Source: Microbulbifer salipaludis
GTDB lineage: Bacteria > Pseudomonadota > Gammaproteobacteria > Pseudomonadales > Cellvibrionaceae
Direction: 5' to 3'
Length of the DNA: 64,000 nt
NCBI RefSeq assembly: GCF_017303155.1
Contig: NZ_JAEKJR010000002.1
Span: 248,001 to 312,000 of the forward strand
Positions 45,196-53,664 of the stretch are shown here, piece by piece. Position 1 is the first letter of the stretch; each line of letters begins with the position of its first letter. The notes beneath the pieces are model-generated. The model was not told where the DNA came from and ran no database searches. It saw only the letters and a list, made by a program, of their open reading frames with translations. A program made the translations under genes and the position numbers.

Positions 45196-46506
45196 GTGTA
45201 TCCGTCATCAAACAATGTCATGGAGCGCCTGTTTGCGCTGCGCGCCCACGGAACCACGGTGCGTGGTGAGCTGCTGGCGGGGCTGACGACCTTTGTCACC
45301 ATGGCTTACGTGGTGTTTGTAACCCCCAATATGCTCGCCGGTACGGGCATGGATCCGGGGGCGGTATTCGTGGCCACCTGCCTGGGCAGTGCCGTGGCCT
45401 GTTTGCTGATGGGGCTTTACGCCAACTGGCCGGTGGGGCTGGCGCCGGGTATCGGCTTGACCGCCTTCTTTGCCTATACGGTCGTGGGTGAGATGGGCTA
45501 CAGCTGGCAGGTGGCACTGGGCGCGGTGTTTATTGCCGGGGTGCTGTTTGTGGCCATGAGCCTGTCGCGGGTACGGGAGTGGATCATGAACAGTATCCCG
45601 ATGTGCCTGCGCTACTCGATGGGCGCCGGGGTGGGCCTGTTTCTGGGGCTGATTGGCCTGAAAACCGCGGGCATCGTGGTGCCCAGTGAGGCGACTCTGG
45701 TGTCGCTCGGGTCTTTCCGGGAGCCTCAGGCACTGCTGGCGGCGCTGTGCTTCCTGCTGATTGCGATACTGAGTTTCTGGCGAGTATTCGGGGCGATTCT
45801 GGTCAGTATCCTGGTGGTGACAATGATCGGCCTGGGGCTCGGGCTGGTGGAGTACAGCGGCCTAGTGTCGGCGCCGCCGAGCCTGGCGCCTACCTGGATG
45901 GCCATGGATATCCGTGGTGCCCTGGATGTGAGCATGGTCAGCGTGATACTCGCGTTCCTGTTTATCAATATCTTCGACACCGCCGGCACCCTGATGGGGG
46001 TTGCCCACCGCGCGAAGCTGATCGAGCCAGATGGCACCATCGAGAAGTTGCCGCGGGCGCTGAAGGCCGACAGTACCTCCAGCGTGTTGGGTGCCTTCGT
46101 CGGGAGCCCGCCGGTAACCAGTTTTGTGGAGAGCGCCTCGGGCGTGGCAGCCGGGGGCCGCACCGGGCTCACCGCGGTGACTGTGGGTGTGCTGTTTATG
46201 CTTTGCGTCTTTTTTGCACCGCTGGCAGGCATGATTCCAGCGTACGCCACCGCGGGCGCACTGATCTATGTGGCGATGCTGATGATGGGCGGGATGTCGC
46301 TCATTGATTGGGAGGACCTGACCGATGCCATACCGGCGGTCGTGACCATGATCATGATGCCGCTGACGTTTTCCATCGCCAACGGGATTGCGCTGGGTTT
46401 CCTGACTTACACCGCGCTCAAGCTGTTTACCGGCCAACACCGGCAGATTTCATGGAGCCTGTATGTGCTGAGCGCGTTGTTTCTGGCCAAGTTCGCGTTC
46501 CTGTAA
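45196..46506 (+). CDS. NCS2-type purine (guanine/hypoxanthine) permease
   Basis: A 436-residue membrane transporter of the AzgA-like NCS2 subgroup with 12-14 helices. AGLTTFVTMAYVVFVTPNML, GLAPGIGLTAFFAYTVVGEMGYSW, FLFINIFDTAGTLMGVA and SPPVTSFVESASGVAAGGRTGLTAV are conserved motifs, the last near the substrate-binding residues. GTG at 45196 is preferred because GGAG lies 6 bp upstream. E. coli relatives (YgfQ, YjcD, AdeP) carry guanine, hypoxanthine or adenine; the exact purine is not decidable here. Confidence 0.93.
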   Translation: MYPSSNNVMERLFALRAHGTTVRGELLAGLTTFVTMAYVVFVTPNMLAGTGMDPGAVFVATCLGSAVACLLMGLYANWPVGLAPGIGLTAFFAYTVVGEMGYSWQVALGAVFIAGVLFVAMSLSRVREWIMNSIPMCLRYSMGAGVGLFLGLIGLKTAGIVVPSEATLVSLGSFREPQALLAALCFLLIAILSFWRVFGAILVSILVVTMIGLGLGLVEYSGLVSAPPSLAPTWMAMDIRGALDVSMVSVILAFLFINIFDTAGTLMGVAHRAKLIEPDGTIEKLPRALKADSTSSVLGAFVGSPPVTSFVESASGVAAGGRTGLTAVTVGVLFMLCVFFAPLAGMIPAYATAGALIYVAMLMMGGMSLIDWEDLTDAIPAVVTMIMMPLTFSIANGIALGFLTYTALKLFTGQHRQISWSLYVLSALFLAKFAFL

Positions 46507-46677
46507 ATCTCGGCTGAAGTTGCCCGCACGCTGTGTGGCTGCTACGTGTGGTTGTAACGTGTGGCTGCAAGAAGGCGGAACTGATTTTGCAGGGGTAGGA
46601 TAAAACGTCGCTTTCCGGGGGCAGGATTGTGCTGTGTGCCGGGAAGTGTTCACCGGGATGTTGAAAGGAGTCGCCAT

Positions 46678-47988
46678 TTGAAAACGTTACCGTCGATCCA
46701 CACCGATATGCGTGCCGCGGACCTGTCGCACTGGCTGCAAAGCCTGGCGGCGGTGGCCGTGGCTGCGGTGCATCCAGACAACCTGTTTTCGGGCCCGTTG
46801 CCGCCGCCCGGGCGCAAAACCCTGGTGGTAGGGGCCGGGAAGGCCAGTGCGGCCATGGCCGCCGCGCTGGAGCGGGCGTGGCAGCAGCAATACCCGGAGG
46901 CAGACCTCACTGGGCTGGTGGTCACGCGCTACGGCCACGGCGCCCGTTGCGATCGCATCGAAGTGCTGGAGGCGTCCCACCCCATGCCGGACACCCTCGG
47001 TGAGGTAGCCGCCGAGCGCATGCTGGAAGCGGTCGCGGGGCTGACCGAAGACGACCTGGTGATCGCACTGATTTCCGGTGGTGGCTCGGCATTGATGAGC
47101 CTGCCCGCGCCCGGATTGACCTTGCCGCAGAAGCAGGCCATCAACCGCGCACTGCTGCGCAGTGGTGCGCCCATTAGCGAGATCAATACCGTGCGCCGGC
47201 ATTTGTCGGCCATCAAGGGCGGGCGGCTGGCAGCGGCCGCACACCCGGCCAAGGTGGTGACCTACCTGATTTCCGATGTGCCCGGCGACGCGCCCACGCT
47301 GATCGCTTCCGGGCCGACACTACCCGACACCACCACCCCCGCCGATGCACTGGAAATCCTGCAGCGCTACAACATCGATATTGCGCCGGCCGTACGCGCC
47401 CATCTGCAAAGCGCCGCAGACAGCCCACGGCCGGACGACTTCGCGTTTGCGGGCGACCGGGCGCTGATGCTGGCAAAGGCCGCCGACGCGCTGGAAGCCG
47501 CCCGCGCGGCGGCACAGGCGGCCGGCGTTGATGTGCGCGTGCTGGGGGACAATCTCGAGGGCGAGGCGCGGGAGCTGGGTGCGGCGCATGCCGAGCTGGC
47601 AGTGCATTGTCGCGATCAACTCAAGCGGCCTGCGCTGATCCTGTCGGGCGGGGAGACCAGTGTGACCGTCACCGGCGACGGCCGAGGTGGGCGCAATGTG
47701 GAATATCTGCTCGGGCTGTTTAAAACTCTCGGCGGCGCCGAGGGCATTTACGGCCTGGCCATCGACACCGATGGCATCGACGGCTCTGAAGACAACGCCG
47801 GTGCCTTCTTTGCGCCGGATGACTGGAGCCGGATGCAATCCCAGGGACTGAGTCCGCAGGATTACCTCGCCAACAATGACGCCTATAGTTTCTTCGGGGA
47901 ATTGGGTAACCTGATCGTCACCGGGCCAACCAGAACCAATGTCAACGATTTCCGCGCAATTCTGGTGCTCCCCGCGGCGGATAAATAG
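46678..47988 (+). CDS. Glycerate 2-kinase (GckA/TtuD, MOFRL family)
   Basis: A 436-residue kinase phosphorylating glycerate, typically to 2-phosphoglycerate. Family motifs are LVVGAGKASAAMAAALE, SHPMPD, ALISGGGSALM, NTVRRHLSAIKGGRLA and the C-terminal MOFRL domain with LSGGETSVTVTGDGRGGRN and IDTDGIDGSEDNAGA. TTG at 46678 is chosen because AAAGGAG stands 7 bp upstream; ATG at 46708 is the alternative. Pyruvate kinase follows 83 bp downstream, linking glycerate entry to lower glycolysis. Confidence 0.92.
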   Translation: MKTLPSIHTDMRAADLSHWLQSLAAVAVAAVHPDNLFSGPLPPPGRKTLVVGAGKASAAMAAALERAWQQQYPEADLTGLVVTRYGHGARCDRIEVLEASHPMPDTLGEVAAERMLEAVAGLTEDDLVIALISGGGSALMSLPAPGLTLPQKQAINRALLRSGAPISEINTVRRHLSAIKGGRLAAAAHPAKVVTYLISDVPGDAPTLIASGPTLPDTTTPADALEILQRYNIDIAPAVRAHLQSAADSPRPDDFAFAGDRALMLAKAADALEAARAAAQAAGVDVRVLGDNLEGEARELGAAHAELAVHCRDQLKRPALILSGGETSVTVTGDGRGGRNVEYLLGLFKTLGGAEGIYGLAIDTDGIDGSEDNAGAFFAPDDWSRMQSQGLSPQDYLANNDAYSFFGELGNLIVTGPTRTNVNDFRAILVLPAADK

Positions 47989-48071
47989 TGGCGCGGCGGG
48001 GGTGCTGGGAAATTGCTGACTAAGCTGTGTCTAAGCCATCGGCCCCGGTCAGAATTTGCCAGAGAGAGATC

Positions 48072-49547
48072 ATGACCCAAATCCCCGCCAGCCAGCGAAC
48101 CGCCAACCCCCTCCGTCGCACCAAAATTGTCGCCACCCTCGGCCCCGCCAGTGATAAACCCGGGGTGCTGGAAAAGCTCATCGCCTCCGGCGTGGATGTG
48201 GTGCGCCTAAATTTTTCCCACGGCACCGCCGATGACCACCGCCGGCGCCTGCAGCAGGTTCGGGATATTGCCGATCACCAGGGCCGGACCGTGGCGGCAC
48301 TGGGGGACCTGCAGGGGCCCAAGATCCGTATTGCCCGCTTTCGCGATAACCAGGTCACCCTGCGGGAAGGCGAGTCCTTTGTGCTCGATATGGCGCTGGA
48401 TACCAACGACGGCGACGAGCAGCGCGTGGGCTGTGATTACAAGGAGCTGGTCAACGATGTGGCCGCCGGCGATGTGCTGCTGCTGGACGACGGGCGCGTA
48501 ATCCTCAAGGTGGAGCAGGTAACCAGCCGCCATGTGCTGACCACCGTGGTGGTGGGTGGACGGCTCTCCAACAACAAGGGTATCAACAAGCAGGGTGGGG
48601 GGCTGTCGGCCGCGGCCCTGACCGACAAAGACCGGGCCGACCTGAAAACCGCCATCGACATCGGCGTGGATTACCTGGCCGTCTCCTTCCCGCGCAGCGC
48701 CTCGGATATGCGCGAGGCGCGGGCGCTGCTGGGCGAGGCCGGCAAGCACATCGGCCTGGTAGCCAAGGTGGAGCGCGCCGAAGCCGTGGCGGAAGACGAA
48801 ACCCTGGATGAGATTATCCGCGCCTCTGAGGCGGTCATGGTGGCCCGTGGGGACCTGGGGGTGGAGATCGGCGATGCCGCGCTTATCGGCGTGCAAAAGC
48901 GCATGATCAAGCGCGCCCGCCAGCTCAACCGCGCGGTGATCACCGCCACCCAGATGCTGGAGACCATGATCACCGCCCCCCTGCCCACCCGCGCGGAAGT
49001 GTTCGACGTGGCCAACGCGGTGCTCGATGGCACCGATGCGGTCATGCTGTCGGCGGAAACCGCCGCCGGCGATTATCCGGTGGAAGCGGTGGAGGCCATG
49101 CACCGGCTGTGCCTTGGTGCCGAGCGCGAGCGCTCCGCACAGGAGTCTGGCCACCGCATGCATCAGGGCTTTACCCGCATCGACGAAACCATCTCCCTGT
49201 CCGCCATGTATGCCGCCAACCACCTCGAAGGCGTCACCGCCATTGCCTGCATGACCCAGACCGGCTACACCCCGCTGATTGCCTCCCGCATCCGCTCCGG
49301 CCTGCCCATCGTCGGTCTCGCCCACGACCCCATCGCCCAACGACGCATGGCCCTGTATCGTGGGGTCATCTCGGTCCTGTTCGTGCCCGGTGAACATGAG
49401 GGTGACCGGGAGCTGAACCAGCGCGCCCTGGATACCCTCAGGGCCCGGGGAATCGTCGAGCCGGGGGATCAGGTCATACTGATTCGCGGCGACCTGATGC
49501 AGTCCCACGGCGGCACCAACACCCTGAAAATTCTTGATGTGATGTAA
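48072..49547 (+). CDS. pyk: Pyruvate kinase
   Basis: A 491-residue glycolytic enzyme making pyruvate and ATP from phosphoenolpyruvate. RRTKIVATLGPASD opens the barrel; VVRLNFSHG, LGDLQGPKIR, VARGDLGVEIG and ATQMLETMITAPLPTRAEVFDVANAVLDG are the substrate and metal loops. Length and motifs fit the PykA-type (AMP-activated) branch. ATG at 48072 has AGAGAG upstream; an upstream in-frame codon at 48027 would add 15 residues. Confidence 0.95.
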   Translation: MTQIPASQRTANPLRRTKIVATLGPASDKPGVLEKLIASGVDVVRLNFSHGTADDHRRRLQQVRDIADHQGRTVAALGDLQGPKIRIARFRDNQVTLREGESFVLDMALDTNDGDEQRVGCDYKELVNDVAAGDVLLLDDGRVILKVEQVTSRHVLTTVVVGGRLSNNKGINKQGGGLSAAALTDKDRADLKTAIDIGVDYLAVSFPRSASDMREARALLGEAGKHIGLVAKVERAEAVAEDETLDEIIRASEAVMVARGDLGVEIGDAALIGVQKRMIKRARQLNRAVITATQMLETMITAPLPTRAEVFDVANAVLDGTDAVMLSAETAAGDYPVEAVEAMHRLCLGAERERSAQESGHRMHQGFTRIDETISLSAMYAANHLEGVTAIACMTQTGYTPLIASRIRSGLPIVGLAHDPIAQRRMALYRGVISVLFVPGEHEGDRELNQRALDTLRARGIVEPGDQVILIRGDLMQSHGGTNTLKILDVM

Positions 49548-49732
49548 TGATGTAAAGGGGCGTCGACAGGGCGACAGTGCACAAACTGGCGGGAAAATTG
49601 CCTAGTAAAGGGGAGGCTCCGATAGAATGCCGAAGTGCGCGGTGAAATCCGCCAGAGAATCAACTACTAAGAATGAACAGAGGGCAGTGCCACCGATGGC
49701 CTAATCTCAGACACAAACTGATAACTGAAATA

Positions 49733-49843
49733 CACCGAGCCAGTATTCCTAAGTCTTGTATAGGGGGTGCTGGCCGCGGGCGGCAATGCCAGCTCGCCAG
49801 GGTCGCAAGGGAAACCGAACGGCCTCCCGCATTTGGAAAGGTG
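49733..49843 (+). promoter_or_regulatory. Molybdenum cofactor (Moco) riboswitch
   Basis: The moaA leader can form a long hairpin (49739-49774) whose inner part reads CCTAAG...TATAGG, close to the 11-nt GAAA-tetraloop receptor. A second hairpin (49801-49824: GGTCG/CGGCC, then GG-GAAA-CC) presents a GAAA tetraloop, and a smaller GC-rich hairpin lies between. Tetraloop-receptor docking and location before moaA are features of Moco RNA motifs. The 3' part (CCTCCC before TTTGGAAAGG) could pair near the ribosome site, so translational control is plausible. Confidence 0.75.
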
Positions 49844-50827
49844 ATGAAAAAGAATAACGTCCTGGAAGACGGCTACGGCCGCCGCTTCTACTATTTGCGC
49901 CTGTCGGTTACAGACGTCTGCAACTTTCGTTGCGACTACTGCTTGCCCGAGGGCTACCAAAGCGTCCCTAAAGCCCCCGATCTCTCGGTCGCGGAGGCTG
50001 CTACTGTCATGCGCGCGTTTGCCCAACTGGGCACCCAAAAGGTGCGCCTCAGTGGCGGCGAACCCTCCCTGCGCAAAGACCTCCCGGAGCTCATTCAGGC
50101 CGCCAGGCAAACCCCCGGCATCCAGCGCGTCGCCGTCACCAGCAACGGTTACAAACTCCCCAGCGTCATCGATAGTTGGCACCTAAGCGGCCTCGACCAG
50201 CTCAACATCAGCATCGACAGCCTCGACGACAACGAATTCGCCCGCATCACCGGCCACGACTGCCTGCCCAAAATCCGCGCCGGCATTGATCGCGCACTGG
50301 CATTGGGCATACAAACCAAAGTGAACGCCGTACTGCTCAGTGATGGTGCGCAGGCCCGCCTGCAGCAGTTCCTCCGCTGGCTCAAAACCACCCCCGTCAC
50401 CCTGCGCTTTATCGAACTCATGCAGACCGGCGACAACCGCGACTACTTTGCCAGCAACCACCTGCGCGGCAGCGACATCGAGCAACAACTGATCGAGAGC
50501 GGCTGGCAACTGCTCCCCAGAGCCATCGACGCCGGCCCCGCCCGCGAATACGTCCACCCGGACTACGCCGGCCGCATCGGCCTGATCACCCCCTACAGCA
50601 AAGACTTCTGCAGCAGCTGCAACCGCCTGCGCATCTCCGCCCAGGGCAAACTGCACCTGTGCCTGTTCAGCGATGCCGGCCTCGACCTGCGCGAAACCAT
50701 CCGTACCGGCGATGCCGATGCACTGGCAGAAAAAGTGCGGGCGCTGATTGGTAACAAAGAAGTGAGCCATTATTTACAAAACGGAAATACCGGTGGAACC
50801 CAAAACCTATCCATCATTGGTGGCTAG
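49844..50827 (+). CDS. moaA: GTP 3',8-cyclase MoaA
   Basis: A 327-residue radical-SAM enzyme for the first step of Moco synthesis. TDVCNFRCDYCLP carries the SAM-cluster cysteines (about 24-31), followed by LSGGEPSLRKDL, and the C-terminal second cluster Cys set CSSCNRLRISAQGKLHLCLF. The usual C-terminal double glycine is present (IIGG before the stop). The start is at 49844, after the riboswitch, with GGAAAGG just upstream; a GTG one codon earlier is possible. First gene of moaABCDE. Confidence 0.94.
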   Translation: MKKNNVLEDGYGRRFYYLRLSVTDVCNFRCDYCLPEGYQSVPKAPDLSVAEAATVMRAFAQLGTQKVRLSGGEPSLRKDLPELIQAARQTPGIQRVAVTSNGYKLPSVIDSWHLSGLDQLNISIDSLDDNEFARITGHDCLPKIRAGIDRALALGIQTKVNAVLLSDGAQARLQQFLRWLKTTPVTLRFIELMQTGDNRDYFASNHLRGSDIEQQLIESGWQLLPRAIDAGPAREYVHPDYAGRIGLITPYSKDFCSSCNRLRISAQGKLHLCLFSDAGLDLRETIRTGDADALAEKVRALIGNKEVSHYLQNGNTGGTQNLSIIGG

Positions 50828-50864
50828 CTTTTAAAGCTAACGAAGCACAAAAATTTGAATTGAA

Positions 50865-50976
50865 GAGCGGGCGTCGGGTGAAGGGTTTCAGGATCGTCGG
50901 CAACAGGGATGTTGCCGACGAAGCGTACAGGGATGTATTCACAGCGGTCCTGAAACCCTTCACCCGATGATCGCTC
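50865..50976. repeat. Structured intergenic repeat, copy 2 (moaA-moaB gap)
   Basis: Outer 29-bp arms (50865-50893 and 50948-50976) match at 26 positions; inside is a perfect 10-bp hairpin CGTCGGCAAC/GTTGCCGACG (50895-50920) and the piece ACAGGGATGTATTCACAG. It shares architecture and loop sequence with 11315-11425 while the stems differ by compensating changes. It fills the moaA-moaB gap. Confidence 0.8.
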
Positions 50977-51007
50977 GCCACAGAACCAAGAACAGAGCGC
51001 AAAAACC

Positions 51008-51523
51008 ATGAGCCACGCCCCCACAGACCCAAACCAAAAACTCAACATCGCAGTCCTGACTGTCTCCGACACCAGAACCGAAGAAAACGACACCTCCGGT
51101 AACTACCTCGTCGAAGCGTTAAAGGCAGACGGCCACAACCTCGCCGCCAAAGCCATCGTCATCGACGACAAATACCTACTGCGCGCCCAAGTGTCCGCAT
51201 GGATCGCCGACCCCGAAATCCAGGTCATTCTCACCACCGGCGGCACCGGCTTCGCCGGCCGCGACTCCACCCCCGAAGCCCTCGCCCCACTGTTCGACAA
51301 ACACATCGACGGCTTCGGCGAAATCTTCAGGGCCGTCAGCTATGAAGAAATCGGCTCCTCCACCATCCAGTCGCGCGCCCTCGCCGGGCTCGCCAACCGC
51401 ACCCTCATCGCCTGCCTGCCCGGCTCCACCGGCGCCTGCAAAACCGGCTGGAGCAAACTGCTGAAGGAACAGCTCACTGCCAGCCACAAGCCCTGCAATT
51501 TCGTCGGCTATCTGTCCAAATAA
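51008..51523 (+). CDS. moaB: Molybdenum cofactor biosynthesis protein MoaB
   Basis: A 171-residue MogA/MoaB-fold protein, thought to adenylate molybdopterin. [46 protein letters not shown] and [13 protein letters not shown] are the molybdopterin-binding motifs. It follows moaA across a structured repeat and precedes moaC by 22 bp. No mogA is in the window, so it may serve that role. Confidence 0.94.
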   Translation: MSHAPTDPNQKLNIAVLTVSDTRTEENDTSGNYLVEALKADGHNLAAKAIVIDDKYLLRAQVSAWIADPEIQVILTTGGTGFAGRDSTPEALAPLFDKHIDGFGEIFRAVSYEEIGSSTIQSRALAGLANRTLIACLPGSTGACKTGWSKLLKEQLTASHKPCNFVGYLSK

Positions 51524-51545
51524 ATTCCCTGAGGCCGCCAACACC

Positions 51546-52037
51546 ATGACACTCACACACCTCAATCAGCAGGGCGAAGCCAGCATGGTCGATGTCACCG
51601 ACAAAGACATCACCGACCGCTCCGCGCGCGCCCAGTCTGCCGTCGCCATGTCCAGCGAAGCCTTCGCACAACTGCAGGCCGGCAACAACAAAAAAGGCGA
51701 TGTGCTCGCCACCGCCCGTATCGCCGGCATCCAGGCCGCCAAGAAAACGGCCGACCTGATTCCCCTGTGCCACCCGCTGGCACTCACCAAAGTGCAGGTG
51801 GACTTCACACTGGACCCGGCCAACTGCACCGTGAACATAGCCAGCTACTGCCGCCTCGCCGGCCGCACCGGTGTGGAAATGGAAGCGCTTACCGCCGCCA
51901 GCGTGGCCGCCCTCACCATTTACGACATGTGCAAAGCGGTCGACCCCGCGATGGTCATCGGGCCAATCCAACTGCAGGAAAAAACCGGTGGCAAGCGCGG
52001 TCACTGGACCCCGCACAGTACGGGGGAGGGCGCGTGA
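51546..52037 (+). CDS. moaC: Cyclic pyranopterin monophosphate synthase MoaC
   Basis: A 163-residue enzyme that converts the MoaA product to cyclic pyranopterin monophosphate. [44 protein letters not shown] and [25 protein letters not shown] are signature stretches. Its TGA stop overlaps the moaD GTG start by 4 bp (GTGA). Confidence 0.96.
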   Translation: MTLTHLNQQGEASMVDVTDKDITDRSARAQSAVAMSSEAFAQLQAGNNKKGDVLATARIAGIQAAKKTADLIPLCHPLALTKVQVDFTLDPANCTVNIASYCRLAGRTGVEMEALTAASVAALTIYDMCKAVDPAMVIGPIQLQEKTGGKRGHWTPHSTGEGA

Positions 52038-52282
52038 TTCGAGTGCTGTTTTTTGCCAGCCTGCGGGAGCAGTTGGGCCGCGATGCCATTGACTGGGAAG
52101 CGGGGCAGCTCGCCGATGTCAGTGCATTGCGCAGCGCGCTCGCCGGCCAAGACGAAACCTGGCGCAAGGCGCTGTCGCAGCCGCAGCTGCAGGTCGCGGT
52201 CAACCAGCAGCTGGCGAACCTGCAATGTCCCGTGCGCGATGGTGACGAAGTAGCCTTCTTCCCCCCGGTCACCGGAGGCTGA
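52034..52282 (+). CDS. moaD: Molybdopterin synthase small subunit MoaD
   Basis: An 82-residue ubiquitin-like sulfur carrier. It begins GTG ATT CGA at 52034 in a 4-bp overlap with moaC, has the beta-grasp start [14 protein letters not shown] and ends in the required C-terminal Gly-Gly (FFPPVTGG), which is thiocarboxylated. The GGAGG encoding the end also serves as ribosome site for moaE. Confidence 0.94.
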   Translation: MIRVLFFASLREQLGRDAIDWEAGQLADVSALRSALAGQDETWRKALSQPQLQVAVNQQLANLQCPVRDGDEVAFFPPVTGG

Positions 52283-52283
52283 G

Positions 52284-52763
52284 ATGACAGCGGACATCTC
52301 CATTGCGGTACAGGCCGAAGGCTTCGACCCCGGGGCGGAATATAACCGGCTGCGGCGCGCAAACTTTGCCGATGGTGCCACCGCCGTGTTCGTGGGCAAC
52401 GTGCGCGATTTTTCACCAACGGAAACCGGTGGGCATCAACAGGTCTCGGTACTCGAGCTGGAGCACTACCCCGGTATGGCGGAATCCGCACTTGCTGCCA
52501 TTGCCCGTCAGGCCGCCGAGCGCTGGCCGCTGGGCAGGGTGCGCGTCATCCACCGCTTTGGCCCTTTGCGCGCCGGGGATGAAATCGTATTCGTGGGGGT
52601 GACCTCGGCCCACCGCCAGGATGCCCTCGATGCCTGTGGCTTCATCATGGACTTTCTCAAAAGCCGCGCGCCCTTCTGGAAGAAAGAAGTAAACAAAGAC
52701 GGGGAGCAGGGCACCTGGGTGGCGGCTCGCAGCAGTGACGAGAAAGCGTTGAAGAAATGGTGA
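52284..52763 (+). CDS. moaE: Molybdopterin synthase catalytic subunit MoaE
   Basis: A 159-residue subunit that with MoaD adds the dithiolene sulfurs to form molybdopterin. GATAVFVGNVRDFS, LELEHYPGMAE, VIHRFGPLRAGDEIVFVGV and FLKSRAPFWKKE (catalytic Lys region) are conserved. It starts 1 bp after moaD, with GGAGG upstream, and ends the moa operon. Confidence 0.95.
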   Translation: MTADISIAVQAEGFDPGAEYNRLRRANFADGATAVFVGNVRDFSPTETGGHQQVSVLELEHYPGMAESALAAIARQAAERWPLGRVRVIHRFGPLRAGDEIVFVGVTSAHRQDALDACGFIMDFLKSRAPFWKKEVNKDGEQGTWVAARSSDEKALKKW

Positions 52764-53134
52764 GTGCACACTCTCATTAAAGTGGGTGCTCACTAACCTG
52801 TCGGGGCATAATTTTCGCGCCACAATGCGCCGATCACGTGGTAAGTAGGAAGTGTGTCGCGGAAATTCAGCCACCTTGTGGGTTTCGTCACATTTTTCCA
52901 CCGCCTGGCGGCCGTGATACCTGTCACATAATCGAGATTTATTCTCTTGTCCTTTGAATTTTAAGAAAAAATTCTTCTCCGACTCTGTGCGCGAGTTTTG
53001 AAGCGCCTCACATCTCCCCCTCGTCCCTTGCCATACAATCTGCCCGGCTAAGGCTGCCTCTCCGACGTTGGTCGGATGTTTGAACGGCACTCCTTGGTAA
53101 CGAATTTCAGGGCGGGGTTTGAGGTCTAGGGGAT
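52764..53134. other. Gene-free gap between moaE and the envelope operon
   Basis: 371 bp with no supported reading frame. It must hold the promoter of the following nine-gene operon. No clear terminator hairpin with a T-run, RNA motif or repeat was recognised. Confidence 0.4.
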
Positions 53135-53662
53135 ATGCGCAGAATTCTGATCACACTGGCAACAGCGGTGCTGTTGTCCCTGTCCGTTCTGGCGAGCGCC
53201 CAGAATGTCAGCCGCGAAGAGATTCGCGGCCTTGATGAGCAGATCCAGGACGTCAAGAAAGACGTGATCGGGCTGACGTCGGAGCTGAACCGGCTGGAAG
53301 AAAAGCTGCTGTTCCCCTCCAATACGCAGGCAGCCTTTTTCATCTCCCTGGCGGGTGCCGCCAGCAGTGACGACTTCAGCCTTGAGTCGGTTGAAGTCAA
53401 ACTTGGCGACCAGGTTGTCGCGCACCACCTGTACACCTATCGCGAAATCGAAGCCCTGCAGCAGGGCGGTGTACAGCGTATCCACACCGCCAATGTGCAG
53501 ACCGGCACCCATCCGCTGGTGGTGAGTTATTTCGGCAAGTCCAAGTCCGGCAAGGAGTACCGCGGTTCTGCGAGCTACAGCGTGGAGAAGGCGGTAGGTC
53601 CGAAATTCGTTGAAATCCAGATCGCTGGAACCCAGTCAGCCATTCATTTCAAGGACTGGTAA
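53135..53662 (+). CDS. Exported coiled-coil protein, first gene of the envelope operon
   Basis: A 175-residue protein with a signal peptide (cleavage near VLASAQN), a short coiled coil (REEIRGLDEQIQDVKKDVIG, then LTSELNRLEEKLL; about 25-58) and a beta-rich C-terminal domain (FSLESVEVKLGDQVVAHHLYTYREIEAL...HPLVVSYFG). I do not recognise a characterised family. It is 2 bp upstream of the TPR gene and so translationally linked to the TPR/ExbB/ExbD/TonB-like set; a periplasmic adaptor or assembly role is inference. Confidence 0.75.
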   Translation: MRRILITLATAVLLSLSVLASAQNVSREEIRGLDEQIQDVKKDVIGLTSELNRLEEKLLFPSNTQAAFFISLAGAASSDDFSLESVEVKLGDQVVAHHLYTYREIEALQQGGVQRIHTANVQTGTHPLVVSYFGKSKSGKEYRGSASYSVEKAVGPKFVEIQIAGTQSAIHFKDW

Positions 53663-53664
53663 GC

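Noticed and set aside
48207..49508. A 433-codon frame opposite pyruvate kinase
   Set aside because: Shadow frame; Gly/His-rich with no domain.
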